A stretch of 33,448 nt of DNA, from NCBI GenBank assembly GCA_946618265.1, contig CAMOLA010000024.1:1-33448 (forward strand). The letters run 5' to 3'. This DNA comes from an uncultured Eggerthellaceae bacterium (GTDB lineage: Bacteria; Actinomycetota; Coriobacteriia; Coriobacteriales; Eggerthellaceae). Each line of letters begins with the position of its first letter. Within the stretch, counting starts at the first letter, position 1. A program made the position numbers and the translations under genes. A model generated the notes under the pieces. That model saw only the letters and a list, made by a program, of their open reading frames with translations, was not told the origin of the DNA and made no database searches. This document shows positions 7,082-15,688 of this stretch, one piece after another.

Positions 7082-8623
7082 TCATGTAACGTTTAGATGG
7101 GAGGCGATGCCCTCGTAGTTCTCGACCACCAGGATCGACTCGAGCACGCGATGCCGCGTGTTGAAGTCATCGAGATCGATTGGGAAAAGCTCCGCGATTT
7201 TCCGCATGCGATACGTCAAGGTGTTGCGGTGGATGAATAATTCGGCCGCCGTCGCCAACGTATCGCGGTCGTTTTTCAGAAATGCCGAAAGCGTCGGCAG
7301 CAGCTTGACGGCATGGGAGCTGTCGTACTCGCGAAGCGATATGACGGCAGGATGGCAGAACGCCTCGAGCTCGTCAACCGAGGAAAAATTAAGATAAGGC
7401 TGATAGGCCGCAACGTCGCCGTACACGATCACGTCGTCATCGAGGCCCATGGCGTCGGAAATGCGCAACGCCTCGCACGCTTGGCGGTACGCACGCGGCG
7501 AATCGAGGAAGCTATCCTGCACGTCGCTTACCGATGCGCGGCACTGCTGCCTTCGGCAAATGCCGCGAATCTTCTCGACCACCTTGCCCTTCTCGGTGCG
7601 CTTTCTGAGCTGGAACAGCGCAATCACCCTACCACCGTCCAAAACCGCGCGACATCCTTGTCGGTCCTCCAACAGGCGGGCCAGATGCTCTTGGCGCAAA
7701 TCGCCCGCAATCGCGAGCTCGATGACGGCGACAATCGAGAAGCTCGAGACGTCGAAGGATAGCGCGTCCAGCTGGTTGCGGATCAACGCGGAATCGCGCA
7801 GGCCGCCTTTGAGCCAATCGATGACGAAGTGCTCGTACAATGGCCCGCGGCTTGTCTGGAACGCGGGGTTGGCCTGCAATGCGCGCAGTGCATGAGGGGC
7901 GACGAGGTCAACGAGCTCCAAATCGCCGGGCGTGATAACCTTGTACATCTGCACGACGAACAGGTGCCCCTGAACCTTTCCTTCTTGGCGCAAGTTGTAA
8001 TTCGCAAACGGCACATAGAAGTATTCGGAGTTCACGATCGTCGCAGAACGGGTCGATTCGATATCGTGAAGCTCGTTGCTGCGGATGAGGTTGGAGACCA
8101 GATCGTAAGACAGGTATCCATGCCGCGCTGCGTTCATCCAGTTGACGCTCATCTCTTCTAGATCAGGGTCGTTCGTTATGGCCATGACCTTGAAGCTCGA
8201 GTCCACGATATAGACAGAGTTCCCGACGAGCCGGGACAGGGCCTCGACGATGCGCGAAAGGCCCCGATCGCTCCAGGCGAACTCGCCGATTTCGGAAAGG
8301 GCCTCATCCAACGAGTCTTTCATATCTGCAAGCGCGTTGAGCAATGCAACCTCGTCTGGCACATTTTCCACGTACACATACGGACGCGGAAAACCCTGCA
8401 CCGGCGGTTTGGCGAAGGCGAATGCGCATTCGCCCGAACTTGCCACGACGTCATCTACGCACGCGCCATCGCAAACGTACAGAACGCCAGACTGCAAAAC
8501 CTCCTGGGTTCCGGAATGTAGAATGCGAACCTTCGATATGCGAAACCCAGAATCGCCGAACACGCGGACGCGATAGCCCTTCACGCGCAAACGTTCGGCT
8601 ATAAGCTGCAGCGAGAACACCAT
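7082..8623 (-). CDS. PucR-type transcriptional regulator next to methyltransferase gene
   Basis: A 513-residue regulator with the PucR C-terminal helix-turn-helix: KNDRDTLATAAELFIHRNTL then TYRMRKIAELFPIDLDD. The HxNTL core (IHRNTLTYRM) is the family mark. Residues 130-150 (VEALSRLVGNSVYIVDSSFK) resemble a GAF/PAS-like sensory part, and the middle is CdaR-like. It is divergent from the URO-D-type methyltransferase gene at 8797 across 173 bp of AT-rich DNA, so it is the probable substrate-sensing regulator of that enzyme. It resembles the regulators at 1139 and 11420 in length and layout but is clearly divergent from both. The ligand is unknown, possibly the methylated substrate or its product. 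Confidence 0.82.
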   Translation of the reverse strand: MVFSLQLIAERLRVKGYRVRVFGDSGFRISKVRILHSGTQEVLQSGVLYVCDGACVDDVVASSGECAFAFAKPPVQGFPRPYVYVENVPDEVALLNALADMKDSLDEALSEIGEFAWSDRGLSRIVEALSRLVGNSVYIVDSSFKVMAITNDPDLEEMSVNWMNAARHGYLSYDLVSNLIRSNELHDIESTRSATIVNSEYFYVPFANYNLRQEGKVQGHLFVVQMYKVITPGDLELVDLVAPHALRALQANPAFQTSRGPLYEHFVIDWLKGGLRDSALIRNQLDALSFDVSSFSIVAVIELAIAGDLRQEHLARLLEDRQGCRAVLDGGRVIALFQLRKRTEKGKVVEKIRGICRRQQCRASVSDVQDSFLDSPRAYRQACEALRISDAMGLDDDVIVYGDVAAYQPYLNFSSVDELEAFCHPAVISLREYDSSHAVKLLPTLSAFLKNDRDTLATAAELFIHRNTLTYRMRKIAELFPIDLDDFNTRHRVLESILVVENYEGIASHLNVT

Positions 8624-8660
8624 GCGTCAACCTTCCCGTACCGAGCCACTGCTAGTTCAA

Positions 8661-8687
8661 ATTTTAGGCCGATTGCATAAATTTTAT
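8661..8687 (-). promoter_or_regulatory. Candidate -10 and short dyad upstream of second PucR regulator
   Basis: On the minus strand TAAAAT (8661-8666) is a good -10. About 10 bp upstream is ATAAA-T-TTTAT (8677-8687), a 5-bp dyad with one central base. The geometry is like that at the other two PucR genes, but the arms are short and AT-only, so it could be chance. Confidence 0.3.
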
Positions 8688-8773
8688 TCGAAATTATCTA
8701 ACCATAAGACGATTACTTCCAATTCACAGCTGAGTAGGATAAAGACATCGGAATAGTAGCAACTCCGTTATCT

Positions 8774-8783
8774 GCATATATGC
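8774..8783. promoter_or_regulatory. Short palindrome before the first methyltransferase gene
   Basis: GCATATATGC is a perfect 10-bp palindrome immediately before the ribosome site (GAAAGGA) of the gene at 8797. It may be a regulator contact or a chance AT-rich sequence. Confidence 0.25.
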
Positions 8784-8796
8784 GAAAGGAATAATC

Positions 8797-9909
8797 ATGG
8801 GATTATATGAAGAGCGCCTGAATCGCACATTTGATGCCGTCAGCATGAAAAAAGTCGACAAGATTCCGTTTTCATACAGCGGACCTGCCTATATCGCTCG
8901 CATCCAGGGTTTGAGCATCGCCGAGCACCTGACGCAGCCCGAGCGTGCCACCAACGCCGTCATCGACTTCCTGCACGACCATCCCGGCATCGACACGATG
9001 CACAACCCGGTACAAAACCCGTATGGGCTTTCCATCTTGTGGCTCTCGCAGATCAAGCTTCCCGGCGAAGAGCTCGCCGATGACGAGCTGTGGCAGCTCG
9101 ATGAGAAGGAGCTTATGTCCGAAGAGGACTATCAGACCATCATCGACGAGGGATACGGACCCTGGGCGGCCCGCTTCATGAAGGAGAAGATCGGCGACCC
9201 CATGGGCAAGATGGCCGAGCTGGCGCCGCAACGCTCAGTCATCAACAAGCGCATCAAGGACGAGGCGGACGTCGCCGTCATCAACGGCGCGCTGGCGGGC
9301 ACGCCCATCGAGGGCCTGTGCGGCGCGCGCACGCTCATGAACTTCTTCATGGACATCATGGACGAACCCGAGCTCGTGAAGGCGGCCATGGACAAGATGT
9401 TCGAGTTCAGCTATGCCAACTTCTGCAAAACCCTCGATGCCAACAAGCCGATCGGCACATGGGTCGGCGGCTGGCGCGCCGCGCCCAACCTCATGAGCCA
9501 CGAAACGTTCATGGAGTTCGTCTGGCCCTACGAGGAGAAACTCATTCATGCGGCAATCGATCGCGGCGTGCTGCCCATCCTACATTTCGACTCGCCATGG
9601 GATACCGAACTCGAAACCATCGCCACGCTGCCAGCTCGCAAATGCCTGCTGATGCTCGACAGCTCCACCGATATCCGCCTGGCACGCGAGGTGCTCGGCG
9701 ACCGCATGGCAATCCAGGGCGACGTCCCCGCCACGCTGCTCGCGCTCGGCACTGAAAACGAGGTGTACGAATACGTGACAAACCTCATCGACGACGTGGG
9801 AAGTTCTACCGGCCTGATCGTCAGCTCGGGCTGCGACTGCCCGCTCAACGCCAAGCAGGAAAACGTCGACGCCATGGTACAGGCCACGATCGATTACCAG
9901 GTCAAATAA
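8797..9909 (+). CDS. URO-D-fold corrinoid methyltransferase (type I, MtaA/O-demethylase-like)
   Basis: A 370-residue protein of the uroporphyrinogen decarboxylase superfamily. It starts MGLYEERLNRTFDAVSMKKV with GAAAGGA upstream. Family marks are the N-terminal KKVDKIPFSYSG, the central LMNFFMDIMDEPELVKAAMD, GGWRAAPNLMSHETFMEFVW and YEEKLIHAAIDRGVLPILHF, and the C-terminal SSGCDCPLNAKQENVDAM. True heme-pathway decarboxylases lack the last pattern. In MtaA/MtbA a zinc site uses HxC plus a later Cys; here the His and the later Cys are kept but the first Cys is Asp (HFD). It probably transfers a methyl group from a methylated substrate to the corrinoid protein at 21047. The substrate is unknown. 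Its partner regulator is the divergent PucR gene. Confidence 0.78.
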   Translation: MGLYEERLNRTFDAVSMKKVDKIPFSYSGPAYIARIQGLSIAEHLTQPERATNAVIDFLHDHPGIDTMHNPVQNPYGLSILWLSQIKLPGEELADDELWQLDEKELMSEEDYQTIIDEGYGPWAARFMKEKIGDPMGKMAELAPQRSVINKRIKDEADVAVINGALAGTPIEGLCGARTLMNFFMDIMDEPELVKAAMDKMFEFSYANFCKTLDANKPIGTWVGGWRAAPNLMSHETFMEFVWPYEEKLIHAAIDRGVLPILHFDSPWDTELETIATLPARKCLLMLDSSTDIRLAREVLGDRMAIQGDVPATLLALGTENEVYEYVTNLIDDVGSSTGLIVSSGCDCPLNAKQENVDAMVQATIDYQVK

Positions 9910-10041
9910 CCGCATTGCCAGACGCGTCCACAACCTTCGATCTCGCGCACGCCCGCTCGTGGGCAGCATGGGAATTGCGGTTGCGGACGCGTTTCGCGCG
10001 TGCGGGCGCCCCCTGAAAACAAACGGGATTCTCGCGGTTGC

Positions 10042-11148
10042 TTACCCAATCAGCGGCACGGCGCGCTTGAGCTCGTCGACGATGGCGATACCCTGTGGGC
10101 AGGCATCCTCGCAGGCATGACACTCGATGCATGCGCTCGGCTTGTTCTTGCCACTGCCCCAGTTCATCCATTCCTGCACATGACGGCCGAACATCGTGTT
10201 GGCGTTCATGGCCAAGAACGAGCCGCGGATGCCGACGTTTTGCGGGCAGACTTTCGCGCAGTAATCGCAACCGGTGCAGGGAACGAGATCGAACGTGTCG
10301 AATTCGGCCAGCGCCGCGTCGACGACGGCCATCTCGTCACCGTCCCAACCCGTGAAGCCGCTTAGCGCCGCGATGTTGTCTTCCATCTGCTCCATCGCGT
10401 TCATGCCCGAAAGCACCGTGATGATGTTGGGCTGGTTGGCCACGAACTGCAGCGCCCAAGCAGCTGGCGATTGCGCCGGTTCCGCATCGGCGAACACGCG
10501 AGCCACGTTGGACGGCGGCTCTGCCAGCAAGCCACCGCGCAGGGGCTCCATGACCACGACGGGCACGTTATGCTTGACCGCAACCTCCATGCACGCGCGG
10601 CTCTGGTTGACGGGGTTCTCCCAATCGAGGTAGTTCACCTGCAACTGCACGAACTCGACCTGCGGATGCGCGGCTATGATCGCGTCGAGCTCTTCGGCCG
10701 TGCCGTGATGCGAGAAGCCGATGTGGCGCACAAGGCCCTCTTCTTTCATCTTGCCGATGAAGTCCCACATGCCCAGGTTGTCGAACGCCTGCGTGCGAGG
10801 GCCGCCCGTCATATGCATGAGGTAGAAGTCGAAATACCCCGCGCCCGTGCGCTCGAGCGACTGGCGGAACTGCGCTTGCGCCTCCTCGGGCGTCTTACAG
10901 CCAATCCACGAGATGCCCTTGGTAGCAAGCTGGTAGCTCTCGCGCGGGTGGCGCTGGACGAGCGCGCGTGCAGCCTCTTCCTCGCTTCCGCCGTAAATCC
11001 AAGCCGTGTCGAAGTACGTGAAGCCGGCCTCCAGGAACCGATCGACCATCTGGCAGATCAGCTCGTGGTCGAAGCTGCCGTCCGCAAGCCTGGGCAGACG
11101 CATGAGTCCGAATCCCAGCTTGCCGATTTCCTCACCCAAATAACCCAT
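10042..11148 (-). CDS. Aldo/keto reductase with C-terminal two-cluster 4Fe-4S ferredoxin domain
   Basis: A 368-residue protein starting MGYLGEEIGKLGFGLMRLPR after GAGAGGGG; the longer open frame upstream lacks a ribosome site. Residues 1-280 form the aldo/keto reductase barrel, with the catalytic Asp and Tyr in YFDTAWIYGGSEE, Lys in LATKG and His in FYLMHM. The C-terminal 90 residues carry two cluster motifs, CTGCDYCAKVCP and CIECHACEDACP. This architecture is common in anaerobes; the reaction is reduction of an aldehyde, ketone or similar group with electrons from NAD(P)H or ferredoxin, substrate unknown. It lies between the two methyltransferase modules and converges on the first, so a role in processing the demethylated product is possible but unproven. 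Confidence 0.82.
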   Translation of the reverse strand: MGYLGEEIGKLGFGLMRLPRLADGSFDHELICQMVDRFLEAGFTYFDTAWIYGGSEEEAARALVQRHPRESYQLATKGISWIGCKTPEEAQAQFRQSLERTGAGYFDFYLMHMTGGPRTQAFDNLGMWDFIGKMKEEGLVRHIGFSHHGTAEELDAIIAAHPQVEFVQLQVNYLDWENPVNQSRACMEVAVKHNVPVVVMEPLRGGLLAEPPSNVARVFADAEPAQSPAAWALQFVANQPNIITVLSGMNAMEQMEDNIAALSGFTGWDGDEMAVVDAALAEFDTFDLVPCTGCDYCAKVCPQNVGIRGSFLAMNANTMFGRHVQEWMNWGSGKNKPSACIECHACEDACPQGIAIVDELKRAVPLIG

Positions 11149-11206
11149 GACGCCCCTCTCTCCACCTTGCACATTGATTGGACCAGTATCGCATATCGCA
11201 CATCGA

Positions 11207-11231
11207 GAGAGCTTCGGCAACGACAGCTCTC
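11207..11231. promoter_or_regulatory. Inverted repeat upstream of the aldo/keto reductase gene
   Basis: GAGAGCT and AGCTCTC are perfect 7-bp arms with an 11-nt spacer, about 60 bp before the ATG at 11148. It may be an operator; no adjacent regulator clearly pairs with it. Confidence 0.25.
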
Positions 11232-11279
11232 ATGATCAAGGAAGCTTATTCTTAAAGTGAACACAACTAATGAATGCCA

Positions 11280-11318
11280 GCACACTGACCGAGGGGAGAC
11301 TCCCCTCGGTCAGTGTGC
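11280..11318. repeat. Palindromic repeat, family A (single unit)
   Basis: A perfect 19-bp inverted repeat around one central A: the left arm begins GCACACTGACCGAGG and the right arm ends CCTCGGTCAGTGTGC. The core (ACTGACCGA, GGGGAG-A-CTCCCC, TCGGTCAGT) recurs at 16257-16321 and 27570-27646. It lies between the third PucR gene and the reductase gene. There is no T-run after it, so it is not a standard intrinsic terminator. Confidence 0.8.
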
Positions 11319-11419
11319 ATGCGGGAACCCCCCAATGCACACGAGAACGTATGCGGCGTGCACGCCGTGCAGGTCGCAGTATGAAACATTCATCCCGAAA
11401 CCGGCGTTTTGTGCAAGCG

Positions 11420-12982
11420 CTACCGCATCATGGCGAAGGTGAGGGCCAGGTAAGCACGATCGTCAGCATCGTCGAGGTCGAGCTGCGTCAGTTCGGCAAT
11501 GCGATCGAGCCGGTTGAGCAACGTGGACCGCGCGACGAACAGGTTTCGCGCCGCCTCGGTCGCATTGAAACGGTCGCGCATGAACACGCGCAGCGTGTTC
11601 AGCAGATCCGTTCCATGCTCGGCATCGTACTCGAGCAAGGTCGAAACCGCCGGATGGCCGACGCTTTCCGGCGGAAGCTCGCCCCGCGCACGGTCAACTA
11701 GCCATGACAGCGCATAATCGCCGAACCGGTAGTACCACCGCAACGGATCGTCCGCCTCGCCCTGGTCGAGCGCGGCATCCGCCTGAATAAGCGCCATACT
11801 GAGCGCGTCCATGCCCGCAAACACGCGGCTCACCCCCACCTTGCACAGATTATCGCGCGCGACGGTAACCAAATCCTGCCGAAACGCCTCTGCGTCGTCG
11901 CACAAGATCGCCAACAGATACAGCTTTCCGCCCCATTGGAAGCAATAGATATGCGATAAAGCGAGCTCGAATCGGCGAATCAGGTAATCGTGGCCTTCGA
12001 CACCTTCGTTCGTGAATTGCCGCTCGATGCGCGCAACAAGACACCCGGCCGCCAGCGCTCCTGCTTGCGGAGCCTGGTCGCCCGAAAGCGATCCGGCCAG
12101 CTCCCCCCGCACGGTTGTGTCTTCTGCAAGTAATTCTTCAAGCGCCGCACAATCTGCGGCATCGCCTCCCACGGCACGTTGCACAGCCGCGCGAATGATA
12201 TTCGGTTTGGTGATTTCCATCTCAAACGAACCGATGCGGTCATACATTTCCGCCACGAACGGGCTGAGGTAGTTCAGCAGAAACCGCACGAACCGCGCGC
12301 TCTTCGCATCGTCGCCGTAACGCGCCACCAAGGTGCCCACAAGCCGTCCGCCCGAGAAGATGTTTTTCATGAACAGGTCGCTCGACCCAGGCATGGAGAA
12401 CACGTTGCGGCTCTGTCGCATGAGCTGGTAGCTGCGCGACGCCATGAACAAATCGACTGCCTCAGTTCCGAGCATGCCGGATCCCGCAGGCGAGGCCTGA
12501 GGTTCTTCGTCGGCATCTGGAAGGTATTCGGATTGGCACACGATACGATACCGTTCGTCAACGAGCGCGCACGACCATCGCAATGCCCGAACGCACGCAT
12601 CGAGCAGCACCTGGAACCCAGCATGTGCATCGACATAGGCCCTCATCTGAGCATCCATCCGCTCGTTGCGCACGAACAGCGTCTGCATGTAGTTGTACAA
12701 CCGCTGGAACGTGACGTTGCGCACGCATATGACCGGGAAACCCGCATCAATCGCCGAAGCGGCGGCCGCATCTCCCAGGCACACGCACAGCACCCCTATC
12801 ATGAACGGCATGACATGGGGACGTTCGTGAGCGGGCACGAGCACGGTATGGCCGCTCATGTCGGATGACACATCGTAAAGAATCGGATAGTCGAACAGCG
12901 CCGAGCGCGTGATGTTGGCACCCTCGACCTCCCCGAATTCGCGGGCGAGCAGGTACTGCACCGACGAGCCGTCAAGTTTCAT
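11420..12982 (-). CDS. PucR-type transcriptional regulator next to second methyltransferase gene
   Basis: A 520-residue protein starting MKLDGSSVQYLLAREFGEVE; GGGGGAGG sits 7 nt before the ATG at 12982, too close to an alternative GTG two codons earlier. The C-terminal DNA-binding part is MRDRFNATEAARNLFVARST followed by LLNRLDRIAELTQLDLDDAD; the usual HRNTL core is here ARSTL, a variant form. The middle has a CdaR-like region (LCKVGVSRVFAGMDALSMAL). It is divergent from the methyltransferase gene at 13231 across 248 bp with a perfect 9-bp dyad inside its own promoter. It probably regulates itself and the enzyme. It is more distant from the other two PucR proteins than they are from each other, judging by the HTH. 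Confidence 0.8.
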   Translation of the reverse strand: MKLDGSSVQYLLAREFGEVEGANITRSALFDYPILYDVSSDMSGHTVLVPAHERPHVMPFMIGVLCVCLGDAAAASAIDAGFPVICVRNVTFQRLYNYMQTLFVRNERMDAQMRAYVDAHAGFQVLLDACVRALRWSCALVDERYRIVCQSEYLPDADEEPQASPAGSGMLGTEAVDLFMASRSYQLMRQSRNVFSMPGSSDLFMKNIFSGGRLVGTLVARYGDDAKSARFVRFLLNYLSPFVAEMYDRIGSFEMEITKPNIIRAAVQRAVGGDAADCAALEELLAEDTTVRGELAGSLSGDQAPQAGALAAGCLVARIERQFTNEGVEGHDYLIRRFELALSHIYCFQWGGKLYLLAILCDDAEAFRQDLVTVARDNLCKVGVSRVFAGMDALSMALIQADAALDQGEADDPLRWYYRFGDYALSWLVDRARGELPPESVGHPAVSTLLEYDAEHGTDLLNTLRVFMRDRFNATEAARNLFVARSTLLNRLDRIAELTQLDLDDADDRAYLALTFAMMR

Positions 12983-13031
12983 GTGCACCCTCCCCCTTCA
13001 AATGAAGCGCCGTATTGACACGCAGCATTGA

Positions 13032-13061
13032 GTTATCAAACACTACAAATTGTAGTGTCAA
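13032..13061 (-). promoter_or_regulatory. Promoter of the third PucR gene with internal dyad
   Basis: On the minus strand a perfect -35 TTGACA (13056-13061) and a -10 GATAAC (13032-13037) are 18 bp apart. The spacer holds most of the dyad at 13040-13058. The start would be about 13025, giving a leader of about 43 nt. Confidence 0.5.
13040..13058. promoter_or_regulatory. Perfect 9-bp inverted repeat, probable operator
   Basis: ACACTACAA and TTGTAGTGT flank one central A. The dyad lies between -35 and -10 of the PucR promoter, in the gap shared with the methyltransferase gene. It differs in sequence from the dyad at 1019-1046, as expected if each PucR paralogue has its own site. Confidence 0.65.
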
Positions 13062-13230
13062 TGATAGCATTTTCGCAATTTATGAGTATTTGCAATGGTC
13101 TACTAGGGTTCTAAGATGCGAAATAACAGCACGCCATCGACTTGCAAGCCCCTAAGATTCATCTTGCGTGGTGGTACTGCAATTCGCCCGTGGCGCGCGT
13201 ATTCATCCGTTTCTCAATAGGAGGAGTCCC

Positions 13231-14283
13231 ATGCTCACAGCCAAAGAGAACCTGCGTCAGACCATCATCGACGGCGGCAAGCCTGACCGCTTCGTCAACA
13301 ACTACGAGGGCATCTACCTCATGATGCACCCGTGGATCATCCACTCGGGCGCCCTGCTGCAGCCGGGCGATAAGGGCAAGGTCAACGCATGGGGCGTCAC
13401 CATGGACTTCCCCGCGCACACCCCCGGCGCCTTCCCCGTCCATACGCCGGACAAAATCGTCGTCAAGGACATCGAAGACTGGAAGGACTACGTCAAGGCC
13501 CCGCCGACCAAGTTCGCCGAAGCCGAATGGGAAGAATTCCAGAAGCAGTACGAGGAAATCCAGAAAACCGGCAAGGCCTATGCAGCACCGCTGTATGTCA
13601 CCGGCTTGTTTGAGATGACGCATTACCTGTGCGCTATCGACGATGCTCTGGTGTACTACCTCACCGATACCGACCTCATGAAGGACATGCTCAAGTACCT
13701 CACCGAGTTCGAGCTTCAGATCGCCGAGGGCATCTGCGATCACCTGCACCCCGACGCGCTGTTCCATCATGACGACTGGGGCACCGAGAACAACTCGTTC
13801 TTGCCTCCCGAGCTGTTCGCGGAGTGCTTCGTCGAACCGTACAAGCAGATTTACGGCTACTACCATGACCACGGCGTCGAATTCGTCTTCCATCACAACG
13901 ACAGCTACTCTGCCAACCTCGTCGACTACATGATCGAGATGGGCATCGACGTATGGCAGGGCAACATGGAGTCCAACGACACCAAGGCCATGCTCGAGAA
14001 GTACAAGGGCAAGATCGCCTTCATGGGCAACATCGACAACAAGGACGTCGATTTCCCCGGCTGGACGACCGAGGACTGCAAGCGCGTCGCCTACGAGCAC
14101 CTCGAGGGCTACGACTTCCAGAGCTACATCCCCTGCATCACCCAGGGCGGCCCGGGCTCCACGTTCTCCGGCACCTACGTCGAGCTGTGCAAGTACATCG
14201 ACCAGTACAACTGCGAGAAATTCGGCTTCACGCAGCAAGAGCTCGAAGATGCTCGCCTCGAGCTCCAGGTGATCTTCGGCTAA
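13231..14283 (+). CDS. URO-D-fold methyltransferase (type I), second paralogue
   Basis: A 350-residue protein starting MLTAKENLRQTIIDGGKPDR, with AGGAGG upstream; the frame stays open before this but without a ribosome site. It has the superfamily layout: PDRFVNNYEGIYLMMHP at the N-terminus, DALFHHDDWGTENNSFLPPE in the middle, FVFHHNDSYSANLVDYMIEM and a C-terminal PCITQGGPGSTF. It lacks both Cys positions of the MtaA zinc site (the place of HxC reads HHN). It is only distantly similar to the enzyme at 8797. The probable role is demethylation of an unknown methylated compound onto the corrinoid protein. A non-methyltransferase role cannot be ruled out. It is followed by a strong terminator, so it is monocistronic. 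Confidence 0.72.
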   Translation: MLTAKENLRQTIIDGGKPDRFVNNYEGIYLMMHPWIIHSGALLQPGDKGKVNAWGVTMDFPAHTPGAFPVHTPDKIVVKDIEDWKDYVKAPPTKFAEAEWEEFQKQYEEIQKTGKAYAAPLYVTGLFEMTHYLCAIDDALVYYLTDTDLMKDMLKYLTEFELQIAEGICDHLHPDALFHHDDWGTENNSFLPPELFAECFVEPYKQIYGYYHDHGVEFVFHHNDSYSANLVDYMIEMGIDVWQGNMESNDTKAMLEKYKGKIAFMGNIDNKDVDFPGWTTEDCKRVAYEHLEGYDFQSYIPCITQGGPGSTFSGTYVELCKYIDQYNCEKFGFTQQELEDARLELQVIFG

Positions 14284-14304
14284 CAGCCAAATCCCGTCTC
14301 GTCG

Positions 14305-14341
14305 GCGCCGGCCTCCGCTCAAGCGCAGGTCGGCGCTTTTT
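14305..14341 (+). terminator. Intrinsic terminator after the second methyltransferase gene
   Basis: GCGCCGGCCT (14305-14314) pairs with AGGTCGGCGC (14327-14336), one G-U pair, followed by TTTTT. It begins 22 bp after the stop. Confidence 0.85.
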
Positions 14342-14394
14342 CATGGTTGAAACGTGTCTCTAGGGTCAATGCTTCAACTGGAAGGGTGGTCTCG

Positions 14395-15642
14395 GTGGCA
14401 CGCAATCCCGACAGCGCACGCGCAGGCTGGCTTTCCCGACCGCAGAAGCGGCTCGGGCAAAGCGGGCTTGTCGCGTTCATCATCATCGCCAACACCATCG
14501 TTCCGTTCTCTATCGACATGTACACGCCGGCCGTGCCATCGCTACCCGGCTACTTCGGCACATCGGAACAGATGGTCAACTTCACGCTGATGGGATTCTT
14601 CCTGTTCCTCACCGTGGCTTCGCTCGTGTTCGGGCCGGTATCCGACCGATTCGGCCGCAAGCCGGTGCTCGTCGGCAGCCTGGTAACCTACACGGCAGGC
14701 GGCATTTTGTGTGCACTGTCGCCCAACATCTACGCGCTCATCGGAGCGCGGCTCATCCAGGCGCTCGGAGCAGGCGCGCTCATGGCCGTCAGCATGGCGT
14801 TGATCAAGGACTGCTTCGTCGAGGAACGCCGCGAGCAGATGATTTCCATCGTGCAGGTGCTCTCGGTCGTAGGACCGGTCATCGCGCCGCTCGTTGGCGG
14901 CGTGCTGCTGCAATTCTTCGATTGGCACGCCTCGTTCGTGGCGCTCGCGCTGTTCGGGGCAGTATGCCTGGTGTTCGCTGTGCTGTTCGAGGAAAGCCTC
15001 TACGAAAACGAGCGCAGCACGGGCGGCGTGCTCTCGACGCTCGGAGGGCTCGTCACGGTCGGTCGCAACCGCGCGTTCATGGTGCTTTTGCTAACGGTTG
15101 CGCTGTTCAACGTCGCCTTCAGTGCCTACCTGGCCGTCGGTTCCTACATCTACGTCGACTTCTTCGGGACGACTCCGCAGCAATACACGTACTTTTTCGC
15201 GGTGACGGCTGCGTTCACCGCGCTCGGGCCCTTCATCTGGATGCGGGCACGCGCCCACGTGGCACCGCGCACATTTACGCACGTCATGATCGCGCTCGGA
15301 TTTGCGTCGGCCGTGCTGCTGTTGACCGTCGGCACGTCGTCGGTTTTTGCATTCTGCGGATCGCTCATCCTGTTCGCCACCATCCAGAGCGCACTGCGCC
15401 CTTACACGACCAACATCCTGCTTTCGCAGCAGGAAGGCGACACAGGTTCGGCCTCCTCGCTCATCGGGTTCATGATATCGATGTTCGGCGTCATCGGAAT
15501 GACCGTCATCGTGGCGCCCTGGCCCAACTACATCATCGGCATCGGCGCCGTCATGTTCGTATGCACCACCTTGTCGTGCGCCCTCTGGATCTACCTGCTC
15601 CACTCGTCGCGCACCCGCATCCGCGAGCTCGAGAAGCGCTGA
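14395..15642 (+). CDS. MFS transporter, DHA1 Bcr/CflA-like multidrug efflux
   Basis: A 415-residue membrane protein with about twelve hydrophobic segments. The first is LVAFIIIANTIVPFSIDMYT; the TPAVPSLPGYFG stretch after it is typical of Bcr/CflA proteins. The MFS loop motif is GPVSDRFGRKPVLVG, and the TM4-5 motif C region is VVGPVIAPLVGGVLL. The frame opens at TTG 14347, but that lies just past a terminator; GTG 14395 (VARNPDSARAGW) has GGAAGGGTGG upstream and is preferred, with some doubt. It would export drugs or metabolites by proton antiport. It converges on a TetR gene 46 bp away, which may or may not control it. Confidence 0.82.
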   Translation: MARNPDSARAGWLSRPQKRLGQSGLVAFIIIANTIVPFSIDMYTPAVPSLPGYFGTSEQMVNFTLMGFFLFLTVASLVFGPVSDRFGRKPVLVGSLVTYTAGGILCALSPNIYALIGARLIQALGAGALMAVSMALIKDCFVEERREQMISIVQVLSVVGPVIAPLVGGVLLQFFDWHASFVALALFGAVCLVFAVLFEESLYENERSTGGVLSTLGGLVTVGRNRAFMVLLLTVALFNVAFSAYLAVGSYIYVDFFGTTPQQYTYFFAVTAAFTALGPFIWMRARAHVAPRTFTHVMIALGFASAVLLLTVGTSSVFAFCGSLILFATIQSALRPYTTNILLSQQEGDTGSASSLIGFMISMFGVIGMTVIVAPWPNYIIGIGAVMFVCTTLSCALWIYLLHSSRTRIRELEKR

Positions 15643-15688
15643 CGGAGCAATCAAACCGAAGCAGTTGCCAGAATGCTCGTTTCGATTA

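Noticed and set aside
13159..14322. A 387-codon open frame antisense to the second methyltransferase gene
   Set aside because: It is the mirror of a gene with clear family motifs and GC-rich third positions; the product is a low-complexity Val/Leu/Asp-rich sequence with no ribosome site.
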